Assembly (NCBI GenBank): GCA_020850995.1
Contig: JADZDP010000149.1
Coordinates: 1 to 58,764 of the forward strand
Direction: 5' to 3'
DNA: 58,764 bases
Source: Deltaproteobacteria bacterium
GTDB taxonomy: Bacteria > Myxococcota > UBA727 > VGSZ01
Part shown: positions 34,877 through 43,882 of the stretch, one piece after another
Numbering within the stretch: the first letter of the stretch is position 1
Layout: each line of letters opens with the position of its first letter
Made by a program: the position numbers and the translations under genes
Notes under the pieces: model-generated
Databases searched by the model: none
Told to the model about the DNA's origin: nothing
What the model saw: only the letters and a program-made list of their open reading frames with translations

Positions 34877-34914
34877 CGCTTCGGGTTCTCCCCGAGCGGC
34901 TCAGGTACGGAGCG

Positions 34915-36546
34915 CTACTGGCAAGCGCCAACCTCGCTGTCCTCGTCCGCGTGCTCGCAGTGCGAGGAGTCGCCGGCTGCCGCCGTGGCGTGGTAGATGC
35001 GGCAGCCTAGCGTGTTGCCTGAGGCGTCGGCGGTGGTGCCCACCGCCCAGCCAGCAGCGTTGCACGCCGTCAAGCACGCATCCTCGTCAGCGTACTGAGC
35101 GTTGCCTGCGCTGCAGTTTGCGGTGATGGTCGTACAGTAGGTCGCGCAGGTTGGAGCGGGCTCGCCCTCGCCCTCGCCCTCGCCCTCACCCTCGCCCTCA
35201 CCCTCGCCCTCGCCCTCGCCCTCGCCCTCGCCCTCACCGGCGAGCTCGCAGGAGCCGAAGGGCGCGGCGCACAGACCACCCTGGGTGTTCATGCAGTAGA
35301 GGTCGCCGCCCAGCGTGTCGCTGTGGCAGGCCGGGCACGGCACGCCCGTGGGGCACTCCTCGGGGTCACACGCCACATCGACGTCGGGCCAGATGGCGAG
35401 GCCAATGAGCTGGCCGGCGAGGACGTCGCACTCCCACCCCGCGGCGCACTCGTACTCGGTGCGCTCATTGTCGTCGGTGTCGGCGAAGTCGCCGTCGCCG
35501 TTCGAATCGAAGCCCGGCGACAGGCAGAAGGCGAAGCAGACGCCGTCGTTGCTGCTGGACGAGATGCCAACGCAGATGTTGGCGCCCGCGTCCGCCGCCG
35601 GCACGCCCGCGAAGGGCGTGCTCTCGCAGTAGTCGGAGGCGTCGATCTCGTTGCAGTGGTAGTCGGGATCGCCGACGGCCTGCGCGTTGGCCGCGACGAT
35701 GGCGCCGGTCAGCGTGGGCACCGGCGTCGCGCAGTGGCCGATGTCCTTGTTGCAGAACCAGCCGGTACCGCCGGCCGTAAGGTTGAACTCGGCGCAGCGA
35801 AAGCCGGCCGCCAGGCTGCACGCGCAATTGTCGTCGTCGCCGGTCTCGCAACCCGCGTCCTGGGTGCCCGCGGTGGTGGTGTCGCACCGGACCTCGTTGC
35901 CGTCGGTGTTCTCTTCGATGTTCGGCAATTGCACCGGCGCCTTGATGCACTCCTCGCCCTCGGCGGGGCACGGGTTGGTGGCGGCCGTCAGATCGCAGGT
36001 CTCCTTGCAAGTGAGCGAGGTGACGCTCTGCCCGTCGGAGTCGATGCCCGAAATGGAGCAGTCCATGCCGGCGGGGCAGCTCTGCTGCTCGAACAGCTCG
36101 TCATAGAACCCGCTGCACGGCGAGTCCTTGGCGTCGGCGGCGCGCACGCACGCCACCGCCGCGAGCCCGAGGCCGGGCATGGGGGTGACGGTCTGGCAGG
36201 TGGTACCGCCGCCGCAGCTGACGCCGTCGAGCAGCTCGATGCCGGTGGCCTCGTTGTCAGCGTTGACCACGACATCGCCGCACTTGATGCGGCACACGCC
36301 GCGCTCGGGATCGTTGTCGCGCGCCACGCACACAAGGTTGTCCTCGCAGGTGCCGGAGGAGTTGAGCGGGCCCACGTCGCAGGGGTCGCCCTCGGCGCCC
36401 GGCGGATCCTCGCCCTCGCCCTCGCCCTCGCCTTCGCCTTCGCCTTCGCCCTCGCCCTCGCAGCCGGTCCCGAGCGGCATGGCGACGACGAAGGCGCCGA
36501 GCAAGAGCGCTGGCAGTGAGAGGGTGACGATGGTGTTACGACACAT
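34915..36546 (-). CDS. Cys-rich lipoprotein with two Gly-Glu repeat linkers
   Basis: Predicted 543-residue lipoprotein. The signal segment ends in LGTGC (C29), and the Cys is followed directly by 17 residues of alternating Glu/Gly. The Cys-rich middle (about 50-455) contains several CxxxC and short disulfide-like patterns, as in surface proteins with EGF-like or VWC-like turns. A second linker of about 13 Glu-Gly pairs (around residue 450-475) precedes a compact Cys-rich tail (CATYCTTITANC, CLTACNAAGW). The acidic linkers probably keep domains apart from the membrane. The ATG at 36544-36546 has an AAGGAG upstream. Function unknown; likely surface-exposed. Confidence 0.78.
   Translation of the reverse strand: MCRNTIVTLSLPALLLGAFVVAMPLGTGCEGEGEGEGEGEGEGEGEDPPGAEGDPCDVGPLNSSGTCEDNLVCVARDNDPERGVCRIKCGDVVVNADNEATGIELLDGVSCGGGTTCQTVTPMPGLGLAAVACVRAADAKDSPCSGFYDELFEQQSCPAGMDCSISGIDSDGQSVTSLTCKETCDLTAATNPCPAEGEECIKAPVQLPNIEENTDGNEVRCDTTTAGTQDAGCETGDDDNCACSLAAGFRCAEFNLTAGGTGWFCNKDIGHCATPVPTLTGAIVAANAQAVGDPDYHCNEIDASDYCESTPFAGVPAADAGANICVGISSSSNDGVCFAFCLSPGFDSNGDGDFADTDDNERTEYECAAGWECDVLAGQLIGLAIWPDVDVACDPEECPTGVPCPACHSDTLGGDLYCMNTQGGLCAAPFGSCELAGEGEGEGEGEGEGEGEGEGEGEGEGEPAPTCATYCTTITANCSAGNAQYADEDACLTACNAAGWAVGTTADASGNTLGCRIYHATAAAGDSSHCEHADEDSEVGACQ
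35161..35238. repeat. 6-bp microsatellite coding for a Gly-Glu linker
   Basis: About 13 copies of CTCGCC (with CTCACC variants), in frame inside the lipoprotein gene and coding for alternating Glu/Gly. Length changes by whole units would keep the frame. Confidence 0.9.
36409..36459. repeat. 6-bp microsatellite next to the lipobox
   Basis: CTCGCC/TTCGCC repeats coding for the 17-residue Glu/Gly run that starts right after the lipid-modified Cys. Confidence 0.9.
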
Positions 36547-36792
36547 GACGCATGCTCCTTCGCGAGCGGGCGATCTACGCCCAAACAATCCGTCCCAAGC
36601 ACCGTGCGCGCCGCTGCGCGACACGAAAGAACCCTGTGGCACGCGGGGAATCCCGCGCGCGACGTCGAGCGTGCGTGCAACGCACACTTTTCGTCGGATG
36701 ATGCACACCGCTGCAAGAACGACGCCGCGATCACCCGAAGCACCGACGATGTGCCATGCCGCGGAGGGCTGCGCCAGTGGGTTTTTGGGGGC

Positions 36793-37941
36793 TCAACGCA
36801 GCAGCACGCGCAGCGCATCGCCGTCGGAGAAGGCCCGCTCGCCGACGAGGGTCAGGCGAGGGGCCTGGTCGGGACTGGCGAGGTCCAGGGGCCCGACCGC
36901 TGGGACGGCGTCATCGCCCAAGACCCGTGGCGCCGTCATCCACCAAAGCTCGTCGACCAAGCCAGCCTGCCACAGCGCCGCGGCCAAGCGGGGGCCGGCC
37001 TCGACGAGGAGCGCGTGCAGGCCGCGCTGCGCGAGGCAGAACAGCGCGGCCGCCAGGTCTACGGGGCCGGGCCCTGCCACCACGCGCTCGACACCAGCGT
37101 CGTCGAAGGCGCGCTGCCGCTCTGCGCTCGCGGCGCCGCCGTGGACGACGAGCGAGCCGGCACCGAACACCTGCGCGCGTGGGTCGCAGCGCAAGGTGCC
37201 GTCGATGATCACGCGGCGCGGATCGCGGCGGGCCTCGCCGTCGGCGCGCGGGGGCGCGGCGCGCACGGTCAGCGCGGGATCGTCGGCCAGCACGGTGCCC
37301 GAGCCCACCACCACGGCGTCGACGGCGTCGCGCAGCTCGTGCACCAGCGCGCGCGCGTGCGGGCCCGTGATCCATCGGGAGCGACCGTTCGCGGCGGCCA
37401 CCCGGCCGTCGAGCGTGGCGGCGATCTTGAGCAGCACCCACGGACGCCCCCGCGTCATCGCCGAGGTGAAGGGCGCCACCAGCGCGCTCGCCTGCGCGGC
37501 TATGTCCGCGTCGGCGATGAGCGACGCGTCGACGCCGGCGGCGCGCAGGCGCTCGATGCCGCCGCCGCTCACCCGCGGGTTGCCGTCGGCGGCGCCGACG
37601 ACCACGCGCGCGATGTCTTCGGCGAGCACGCGATCGACGCAGGGCGGCGTGCGCCCGTGGTGGGTACATGGCTCGAGGGTGACGTAGAGCGTGGCGCCGC
37701 GCGCCGCGCCCGCTACCTGGTCGAGCGCCACCACCTCGGCGTGGCGCTCGCCGGCGCGCGCGTGGTGCCCCACCGCGAGGACGGCGCCGTCTCTCGCCAC
37801 TACGGCGCCCACGGGAGGGTTCGGCGCCGTGCGGCCCACGCCGCGCCGCGCCTCCACGAGGGCGCGCGCCATCATGGCCGCGTCGACGTCCCGGGGCCCT
37901 TGGTCGGGCGCGCAGAGCCAAGCGAACGCGCTGTGCGCCAT
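36793..37941 (-). CDS. ribD: Riboflavin biosynthesis deaminase/reductase RibD
   Basis: Bifunctional enzyme of 382 residues. The N-terminal deaminase has zinc ligands H67 (in HAE, with catalytic E69), C92 (TLEPCTHHG) and C101. The C-terminal reductase (about 155-382) contains RPWVLLKIAATLDGRVA, SRWITG and RVIIDGTLR. It would carry out the second and third steps of riboflavin synthesis. No riboswitch is visible upstream. The ATG at 37939-37941 is 6 bp past nrdR. It is the last gene of the bio-gly-nrdR run. Confidence 0.94.
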   Translation of the reverse strand: MAHSAFAWLCAPDQGPRDVDAAMMARALVEARRGVGRTAPNPPVGAVVARDGAVLAVGHHARAGERHAEVVALDQVAGAARGATLYVTLEPCTHHGRTPPCVDRVLAEDIARVVVGAADGNPRVSGGGIERLRAAGVDASLIADADIAAQASALVAPFTSAMTRGRPWVLLKIAATLDGRVAAANGRSRWITGPHARALVHELRDAVDAVVVGSGTVLADDPALTVRAAPPRADGEARRDPRRVIIDGTLRCDPRAQVFGAGSLVVHGGAASAERQRAFDDAGVERVVAGPGPVDLAAALFCLAQRGLHALLVEAGPRLAAALWQAGLVDELWWMTAPRVLGDDAVPAVGPLDLASPDQAPRLTLVGERAFSDGDALRVLLR

Positions 37942-37947
37942 CGCGCG

Positions 37948-38439
37948 TCAGGCCTCGGGGGGCCGGTCGGTGCGCCCGGCCTCGACGCGCGCGCCGCGCA
38001 GCGCCTCGAGCTCGCGCGCGAACTCCTCGACGTCGCGGAAGCTGCGGTACACGCTGGCGAAGCGCACGTAGGCGACCTCGTCGAGCTCCCGCAGCGCCGC
38101 CATCACCTGCTCCCCGATCCAGCGCGTGGCGATCTCGCGCTCGCCGAGCTCGCCGGCGCGGCGCTCGATGTCGGCCACGAGCTGCTGCACGCGCGCGGTG
38201 GGCACCGGACGCTTCTCGCAGGCACGGCGCACGCCCGCGAGCAGCTTCTGGCGATCGAAGGGCGCGCGGCTGCCGTCTTTCTTCACCACCACCAGCGGCT
38301 GCTCCTCGACGCGCTCATACGTGGTGAAGCGCCGCGAGCATGCGGTGCAGGAGCGACGCCGACGGATGGCGTGGCCATCCTCGGTCTCGCGCGAGTCGAC
38401 CACGCCGTTGTCCACCGACGAGCAGAACGGACATTTCAT
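37948..38439 (-). CDS. nrdR: Transcriptional repressor NrdR
   Basis: A 163-residue NrdR, which represses ribonucleotide reductase genes. The zinc ribbon (CPFCSSVD and [16 protein letters not shown]) occupies about 3-45 and the ATP-cone domain follows ([18 protein letters not shown]). The ATG at 38437-38439 follows a GGGAGGGAG. The usual neighbours glyA (upstream) and ribD (downstream) are present, an order also seen in other bacteria. No NrdR box was recognised near its own promoter. Confidence 0.95.
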   Translation of the reverse strand: MKCPFCSSVDNGVVDSRETEDGHAIRRRRSCTACSRRFTTYERVEEQPLVVVKKDGSRAPFDRQKLLAGVRRACEKRPVPTARVQQLVADIERRAGELGEREIATRWIGEQVMAALRELDEVAYVRFASVYRSFRDVEEFARELEALRGARVEAGRTDRPPEA

Positions 38440-38456
38440 GGCGACTCCCTCCCCCA

Positions 38457-38480
38457 ACGCGCCGGCGTGGGCCGGCGCGT
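38457..38480 (-). promoter_or_regulatory. Perfect 10-bp hairpin between glyA and nrdR
   Basis: ACGCGCCGGC (38457-38466) pairs fully with GCCGGCGCGT (38471-38480) around a 4-base loop, two bases past the glyA stop and just before the nrdR Shine-Dalgarno. No U tract follows, so it is not a classic terminator; it could protect mRNA ends or attenuate. Confidence 0.5.
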
Positions 38481-38482
38481 GA

Positions 38483-39742
38483 TCATCCGAGCGCTGCCAC
38501 CAAGCGGGCGTACAAGGGGAAGCGCGCGGCAAGCGCGCGTACGTCGGCGCGCACGGCGGCCAACGAGGCGGCGTCTGTCGGCGCGCGCAGCACGCGCGCG
38601 ATCAAGTCCGCGATCGCGCTCATCTCGGCCTCGCCCATGCCGCGAGTAGTGACCGCGGGCGTGCCCACGCGAACACCGCTGGTGGTGGCGGGCTTCTCCG
38701 GATCGTAGGGCACCATGTTCTTGTTGACGGTGATGTCGGCCTCGCCGAGCGCGTCCTCGAGGACGTTGCCGGTGACGCCGGTGCCGCGCAGATCGATGAG
38801 CATCAAGTGGTTGTCGGTGCCGCCGGTGGTGAGCTTCACGCCCTGCGCCAGCAGTCCCTGCGCCAGCGCGCGCGCGTTCTTCACGATCTGTCGCTGATAC
38901 TCGGCGAAGGCCGGCGTCAGCGCCTCTTGCAGACACACCGCCTTGGCGGCGACGACGTGCATGAGCGGGCCGCCCTGGGCGCCGGGGAACACGCGCGAGT
39001 CGAGGGTCTTGGCCAACGACTCACGACACAAGATCATGCCGCCGCGCGGACCGCGCAGCGTCTTGTGCGTGGTGGTGGTGACGTAGTCGGCGTGGGGCAC
39101 CGGCGAGGGGTGCTCGCCCGCCGCCACCAGGCCCGCGATGTGCGCCATGTCGACGAAGAGCACGGCGCCCACGGCCTTGGCGATGCTGGCGAAGCGTGGG
39201 AAGTCGAGCGTGCGCGGGTACGCCGAGGCGCCCGCGACGATCATGCGTGGCTTGTGCTGGTGGGCCAGGCGCTCGACCTCGTCGTAGTCGATGCGCTGAT
39301 CGCTCTCGCGCACTCCGTAGGCCACCACGTTGTACATGCGCCCCGAGAAATTCACGGGGCTGCCGTGGGTGAGGTGGCCGCCGTGGTCGAGGCGCATGGC
39401 GAGCACGGTCTCGCCGGGCTTCATGACGGCGGTGTACACGGCAAAGTTGGCGGACGCGCCCGAGTGCGGTTGCAGGTTCGCGTGCTCGGCGCCGAACAGC
39501 TTCTTGGCGCGCGCGATGCCCAGGCGCTCGATGTCGTCGTAGTACCGGCAGCCGCCGTAGTAGCGCTTGCCCGGGTAGCCCTCGGCGTACTTGTTGGTGA
39601 GCACGGTGCCCACGGTCTCGAGCACCGCCTCGGAGACGAAGTTCTCACTGGCGATCAGCTCGAGCCCGTCGGCCTGACGGTGGTGCTCGGCCTTGATGAG
39701 CGCATAGACGTCGGGGTCGGTCTGGCGGACGTGCTCGAGCAT
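38483..39742 (-). CDS. glyA: Serine hydroxymethyltransferase
   Basis: PLP enzyme of 419 residues making glycine and 5,10-methylene-tetrahydrofolate from serine. The PLP lysine is K227 in [15 protein letters not shown]. Other marks are [17 protein letters not shown] and [13 protein letters not shown]. Full length. The ATG at 39740-39742 has only a weak Shine-Dalgarno and lies 28 bp after the zinc-ribbon coiled-coil gene. Confidence 0.96.
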   Translation of the reverse strand: MLEHVRQTDPDVYALIKAEHHRQADGLELIASENFVSEAVLETVGTVLTNKYAEGYPGKRYYGGCRYYDDIERLGIARAKKLFGAEHANLQPHSGASANFAVYTAVMKPGETVLAMRLDHGGHLTHGSPVNFSGRMYNVVAYGVRESDQRIDYDEVERLAHQHKPRMIVAGASAYPRTLDFPRFASIAKAVGAVLFVDMAHIAGLVAAGEHPSPVPHADYVTTTTHKTLRGPRGGMILCRESLAKTLDSRVFPGAQGGPLMHVVAAKAVCLQEALTPAFAEYQRQIVKNARALAQGLLAQGVKLTTGGTDNHLMLIDLRGTGVTGNVLEDALGEADITVNKNMVPYDPEKPATTSGVRVGTPAVTTRGMGEAEMSAIADLIARVLRAPTDAASLAAVRADVRALAARFPLYARLVAALG

Positions 39743-39770
39743 GGCGACGGGGATCCTCGACGTGATGCGC

Positions 39771-40511
39771 TCAGGCGCCGGCGGCCTTGGTCATGTCTTC
39801 GTGCACCAGCAGGCGCTGACACGAGTTGCAGGCCTCGAGCACCTGCCCCTTGCGCACCTGGATGCAGAGCTGGGGCGGCAGCATGCGCTTGCACGAGCCG
39901 CACATCTCACCCTTGATGATGGAGACGCCCACGCCGGCGCGCTTGGCAGCGATGGTCTCGTAGCGCTTGGTGAGCGCCGCGGGGAGCTTCTCCAGGAGCG
40001 ACTTGCGCGCCACCGCGTAGCCCTCGTGCTCGGCCTTGAGCGCCTTCACGTCGGCATCGACCTTGAGCCACTCTTCGGCCGCTAGCGCCGCCGCCTTGCC
40101 GTGCTTGCCCTTCAGCTCGCCCCCGAGCTTCTGGGCGGCCTCTTGGGCCTCCATGTGCTCGAGCTGCGTGTCCTCGAGGCGGTGCATGGCGCGTTTGGTG
40201 GCCGAGATCTCGGAGACCAGCGCGGCGTGCTCGCGCTCGCCGCGCAGCTCGTTGGCGCGCGACTCCCACTTGCGGATCTTGGCGCGCTCGTCGGCCAGCT
40301 CGTTTTCGATCTGCTTCTTCGCCTTGTCGGCCGCGTCCTTCTTGCCCTCGGCGTCATCGAGCTGCTTTTGCAGCGCCTGCACAGCCTCATCGGCCTTCTT
40401 GGCCGCGGCGGGCACCGTCTCGAGCTTGTCGGCGATGGCCCGCGCCTTCTGATCGACGTTGGCGAGCTCGGCCAAGAGGACGAGCTGCTCGGCGAGGGTC
40501 GGCTGCGACAT
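39771..40511 (-). CDS. C4-type zinc-ribbon coiled-coil protein
   Basis: A 246-residue protein of the widely found family with a long N-terminal coiled coil (about 8-190, for example [20 protein letters not shown]) and a C-terminal four-Cys zinc ribbon ([13 protein letters not shown], then [10 protein letters not shown]). Function is not established; homologues are often annotated as possible nucleic-acid binders. The ATG at 40509-40511 has a GGAG upstream. It sits between bioD and glyA on the same strand. Confidence 0.85.
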   Translation of the reverse strand: MSQPTLAEQLVLLAELANVDQKARAIADKLETVPAAAKKADEAVQALQKQLDDAEGKKDAADKAKKQIENELADERAKIRKWESRANELRGEREHAALVSEISATKRAMHRLEDTQLEHMEAQEAAQKLGGELKGKHGKAAALAAEEWLKVDADVKALKAEHEGYAVARKSLLEKLPAALTKRYETIAAKRAGVGVSIIKGEMCGSCKRMLPPQLCIQVRKGQVLEACNSCQRLLVHEDMTKAAGA

Positions 40512-40566
40512 GAGCGCTCCACGACGTGGGTGACGCGGCGCACCCTGACCGATGGGAGCGGCCCGG

Positions 40567-41316
40567 TCAACGGACTTGGCGCCGCGTCGCGGTACCCCTT
40601 CGATCACCGACGCATGCCATGACGATGCGTCTTGCCCGCGCGTGGCTCGCATCGTCGACGACGTGGGGCACCACGACCGGCAGCGCCACGGCACCCAAGC
40701 GCGCGATGGCCGCGGGGTTGCCGCGCTCGTCAGGCGTGATGGCGCGCTGCCCACGAGACAAGAGCACCCCATGGGGCTCGAGGCCCGCGGCGCGCAACGC
40801 GGCGACGGAGAGGCAGGTGTGGTTGATGGTGCCAAGCCCCGCGGCGCCCACCAGGAGCACGGAAAGGTGCAGCGCTCGTTGTCGGCGCAGCGCGCCCAGG
40901 AGATCGAGCACGGTGCCGTTGCGCGCATAGGGCAGCACGAGCCCGCCGGCGCCCTCGACGAGCAGGGCCCCGCGCCCGCGGGCGCGCTCCACCAGGTGGC
41001 GCACCAGCTCGGCGACGGAGGGCGGACGCGCCAGCGCCAGGCCAGGGGCCAGCGGGGCCGCCGCGCGCCACGGCGAGATCACGTCGTGGGCGCGGGCCAG
41101 GGCGGCGCCGCGCAGCCCGAGCGCGCGGCCGAGCCGGATCGCATCGGCGGCGATCAGGCGCCCCCCCTGACGCGCGCACCCGCTGGCGAGCGGCTTCGAC
41201 ACCGCCACGTCGACAGCGCGGGCGCCAAGTGCCTCCACCAGCAGCGCCGCCACCATGGTCTTGCCGACGTCGGTGCCGGTGCCGACGACGAAGAGGCAGG
41301 GAATCGCGTCGCTCAC
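40567..41316 (-). CDS. bioD: Dethiobiotin synthase
   Basis: ATP-dependent dethiobiotin synthetase of 249 residues. The P-loop GTGTDVGKT is at 12-20, and VSKPLASG, LLVEGAGGLVLPY and LLVGAAGLGTINHT are the other family segments. It starts at GTG 41314-41316, overlapping the bioA stop by 4 bp (GTGA), which excludes longer readings. It makes the substrate of BioB from BioA product. Confidence 0.93.
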   Translation of the reverse strand: MSDAIPCLFVVGTGTDVGKTMVAALLVEALGARAVDVAVSKPLASGCARQGGRLIAADAIRLGRALGLRGAALARAHDVISPWRAAAPLAPGLALARPPSVAELVRHLVERARGRGALLVEGAGGLVLPYARNGTVLDLLGALRRQRALHLSVLLVGAAGLGTINHTCLSVAALRAAGLEPHGVLLSRGQRAITPDERGNPAAIARLGAVALPVVVPHVVDDASHARARRIVMACVGDRRGTATRRQVR

Positions 41317-42647
41317 GGCGCCTCGCGCGCGGCCGCCGGGCAGATCGCGTCGACGCCGTCGCGCACGGCGCCCACCGCGCGATCGATCTCGTCGTCGGAC
41401 ATGGAGAAGGGCGGCATGAGCACCATGACGTCGCCCAAGGGGCGCAAGAGCACGCCACGCGCGCGCCCGTGGTGCGCCACGCGGTGCCCCACGCGCTGTG
41501 CGCGCGCGAAGCGCCGCGGGCCCGCCCGGCTCGCCACCAGCTCCACGCCCACCATGAGGCCACGCCTGCGCACCTCGAGCACGTGGGGGTGATCGGTGAG
41601 GGGCGCCAGCGCGAGCGCCAGCCGCTCCTCGAGCGCGGCGACGCGGCCCTGTGCCGCCAGCGCCTCGAGCGCGGCGAGCGCGGCGAGCGCGGCGGCGCAC
41701 GCAAGCGCGTTGCCCGTGTAGGTGTGCCCGTGGAAGAGCGTGCGCGCGCCGTCGACCCCGCCCTCGGCGAAGGGCGCAAACACCGCCGGCGTGACCACGG
41801 TGGCGGCCAGCGGCAGGTAGCCGCCCGTGAGGCCCTTAGCCAAGCACAGCAGGTCGGGGACCACGCCCTCGTGCTCGCAGGCGAAGCGGCGGCCGGTGCG
41901 CCAAAAGCCCGTGGCCACCTCGTCGCAGATGAGCAGCGCGCCGGCGGCGCGCGTGGCCTCGGCGACCGCCGCGAGCCAGCCCGGCGGCTGCACGAGCATG
42001 CCCGCGGCGCCCTGCACCAGGGGCTCGACGACGACGGCGCACAGCTCCTTGCCCGCCGCGCGGATCGCAGCCACGGCACCCTCGACGTCGCGCGGCAGGC
42101 GGCCCACGGGGAAGGTCAGGTGCTCGAAGGCGCGGTGAAAGCCCGGCGAGAAGCCGAGCGACACGGCGCCCATGGTGTCGCCGTGGTAGGCGTCGTCGAG
42201 CGCCAAGAAGCGCCGGCGCGCGGTGGCCTCGCCCTCGACGATGCGCGCGCGCTGGGCCGCGATCTTGAGCGCCACCTCCACCGCCGTGGCGCCGGCGTCG
42301 GAGAAGAACACGCGCGAGAGATCGCCTGGGCACAGCGCCGCGAGCTGCTCTGCGAGGAGGATGGCCGGCGCGCCCGAGAGCCCGAGCAAGGTCGAGTGCG
42401 CGACGCGCTCGAGCTGCGCGCGGATGGCCTCGTCGATGGCAGGCACGCGGTGGCCGAGCGTGTTGCACCACAGGCTCGAGATGGCGTCGAGGTAGCGGCG
42501 CCCCTCGCTGTCGATGAGCTCGTTGCCCTCGGCGCGCTCGATGACCACCACGGGATCGTCGGGGCCGCCCCACAACCCCTGGTGCGTGAAGGGGTGCCAG
42601 AGGTGGCGGCGGTCGGCGGCCACCAGCGCCTGGGCGCGGGCGCTCAC
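41313..42647 (-). CDS. bioA: Adenosylmethionine-8-amino-7-oxononanoate aminotransferase
   Basis: PLP aminotransferase of 444 residues that forms 7,8-diaminopelargonate using SAM as amino donor. HLWHPFT, YLDAISSLWCNTLGH, ICDEVATGFWRTG and the PLP lysine in LCLAKGLTGGYLP are typical. It starts at GTG 42645-42647, overlapping the bioF stop by 4 bp. Confidence 0.95.
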   Translation of the reverse strand: MSARAQALVAADRRHLWHPFTHQGLWGGPDDPVVVIERAEGNELIDSEGRRYLDAISSLWCNTLGHRVPAIDEAIRAQLERVAHSTLLGLSGAPAILLAEQLAALCPGDLSRVFFSDAGATAVEVALKIAAQRARIVEGEATARRRFLALDDAYHGDTMGAVSLGFSPGFHRAFEHLTFPVGRLPRDVEGAVAAIRAAGKELCAVVVEPLVQGAAGMLVQPPGWLAAVAEATRAAGALLICDEVATGFWRTGRRFACEHEGVVPDLLCLAKGLTGGYLPLAATVVTPAVFAPFAEGGVDGARTLFHGHTYTGNALACAAALAALAALEALAAQGRVAALEERLALALAPLTDHPHVLEVRRRGLMVGVELVASRAGPRRFARAQRVGHRVAHHGRARGVLLRPLGDVMVLMPPFSMSDDEIDRAVGAVRDGVDAICPAAAREAP

Positions 42648-43882
42648 GACGACCCTCGCTGCGGCACCAGGCCAGCAGCGCGTGCGCTCGCGAGCGCGTC
42701 GGCCAGCGCGACCAGCGCCTCGTGCGGGTGATCGGCGCGCACCGACAGGCGCACGCGCGCGCCGCCCTCGGGCACCGTGGGCGGCCGGATGGCGACGGCC
42801 AGCACCTCGTGCTCACCGAGGTGGCGCGCCAAGGTCATGGCGCGCGCCGGATCGCCCACGCGCACCGGCAGGATGGGGCCGTCGGCGCCGCGGCCCACGA
42901 CGTCCTCGAGCGCGCGCTCGGCGAGGAGCGCGCGTAGCGCGCGGACCTTGGCCACCAGGGTGCGATCGGGCCGCTCTTCGCGCAGCACGACGAGCGCCGC
43001 CAGCGCCGCTGCCGCGAGGTGCGCGGGGAGCCCCGTCGAGTACACGAAGGGCCGCGCGGCGTTCTCGAGGTAGCGCATGGTCGCGCGCGCGCCGGCCGCA
43101 TAGGCGCCGTGCGCGCCGAGGGCCTTGCCGAGGGTGCCCACCACGACGTCGACCTTGGCGGCGAGGCCGAGCTCGTGCACGATCCCTCTGCCCTCGCCGT
43201 CGACGCCGGTGGCATGGGCCTCGTCGACCACCAGGGCGGCGCCGTGCGTGCGGCAGGCCTGCGCCAGCGCCGCGAGCGGCGCCACGTCGCCGTCCATGGA
43301 GAAGCGGCTCTCGGTGACCAAGAGCGCGCGGCGCCCCTCGACGCGGGCGCGCGCCAAGAGCAGGTAGGCGGCCGCCGCGTTGCCGTGCGGGTAGATCGCC
43401 ACCTCGGCGCCCGACAGGCGGCAGCCGTCGATGATGGAGGCGTGGTTGAGCGCGTCCGAGACGAAGAGCGGCGGCGCGGCGTCGTGCTCGCCGCTGGCGA
43501 CGTCGAGGGCGCGACCGAGCGCGCCGAGCACCCCGAGGTTCGCCGCGTAGCCCGAGGAGAACAGCAGCGCTTCCTCCTGGCGCTTGAGCTCGGCCAGCGC
43601 GGTCTCGAGCTGTTGGTGCGCTGCCAGATTGCCGGCCACCTGGCGGCTCGCCGTCGACGAGGCGCCCGTGCGCTCGGCCTCGGCGACGAGCGCTGCCACC
43701 ACACGCGGGTGCGTCGAGAGCCCGAGGTAGCTGTTGGACGCGAAGTTCCACAGCTCACGCCCGCGCACGCACACGCGCGGGCCCGGCGCGCCCTCGAGCA
43801 CGCGCTCGGCGCGCTCGCGCACCAAGCCGGCACGCTCGCGCCACGAGAGCGCCGCGGCCACGCGCGCCGCCAGATCAACCAT
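42644..43882 (-). CDS. bioF: 8-amino-7-oxononanoate synthase
   Basis: PLP enzyme of 412 residues condensing pimeloyl-ACP/CoA and alanine. Segments NFASNSYLGLSTHP, SSGYAANLGVL, NHASIIDG, VDEAHATGV and the PLP lysine in VGTLGKALGAHGAY identify it. The ATG at 43880-43882 overlaps the end of bioB by 8 bp. It is longer than E. coli BioF (384) by about 28 residues, mainly through N-terminal extension and insertions. Confidence 0.93.
   Translation of the reverse strand: MVDLAARVAAALSWRERAGLVRERAERVLEGAPGPRVCVRGRELWNFASNSYLGLSTHPRVVAALVAEAERTGASSTASRQVAGNLAAHQQLETALAELKRQEEALLFSSGYAANLGVLGALGRALDVASGEHDAAPPLFVSDALNHASIIDGCRLSGAEVAIYPHGNAAAAYLLLARARVEGRRALLVTESRFSMDGDVAPLAALAQACRTHGAALVVDEAHATGVDGEGRGIVHELGLAAKVDVVVGTLGKALGAHGAYAAGARATMRYLENAARPFVYSTGLPAHLAAAALAALVVLREERPDRTLVAKVRALRALLAERALEDVVGRGADGPILPVRVGDPARAMTLARHLGEHEVLAVAIRPPTVPEGGARVRLSVRADHPHEALVALADALASARAAGLVPQRGSS

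Noticed and set aside
36547..36792. A gene or RNA in the longest gap
   Set aside because: Only a small palindrome (36671-36685) and presumed promoter sequence; no credible reading frame.
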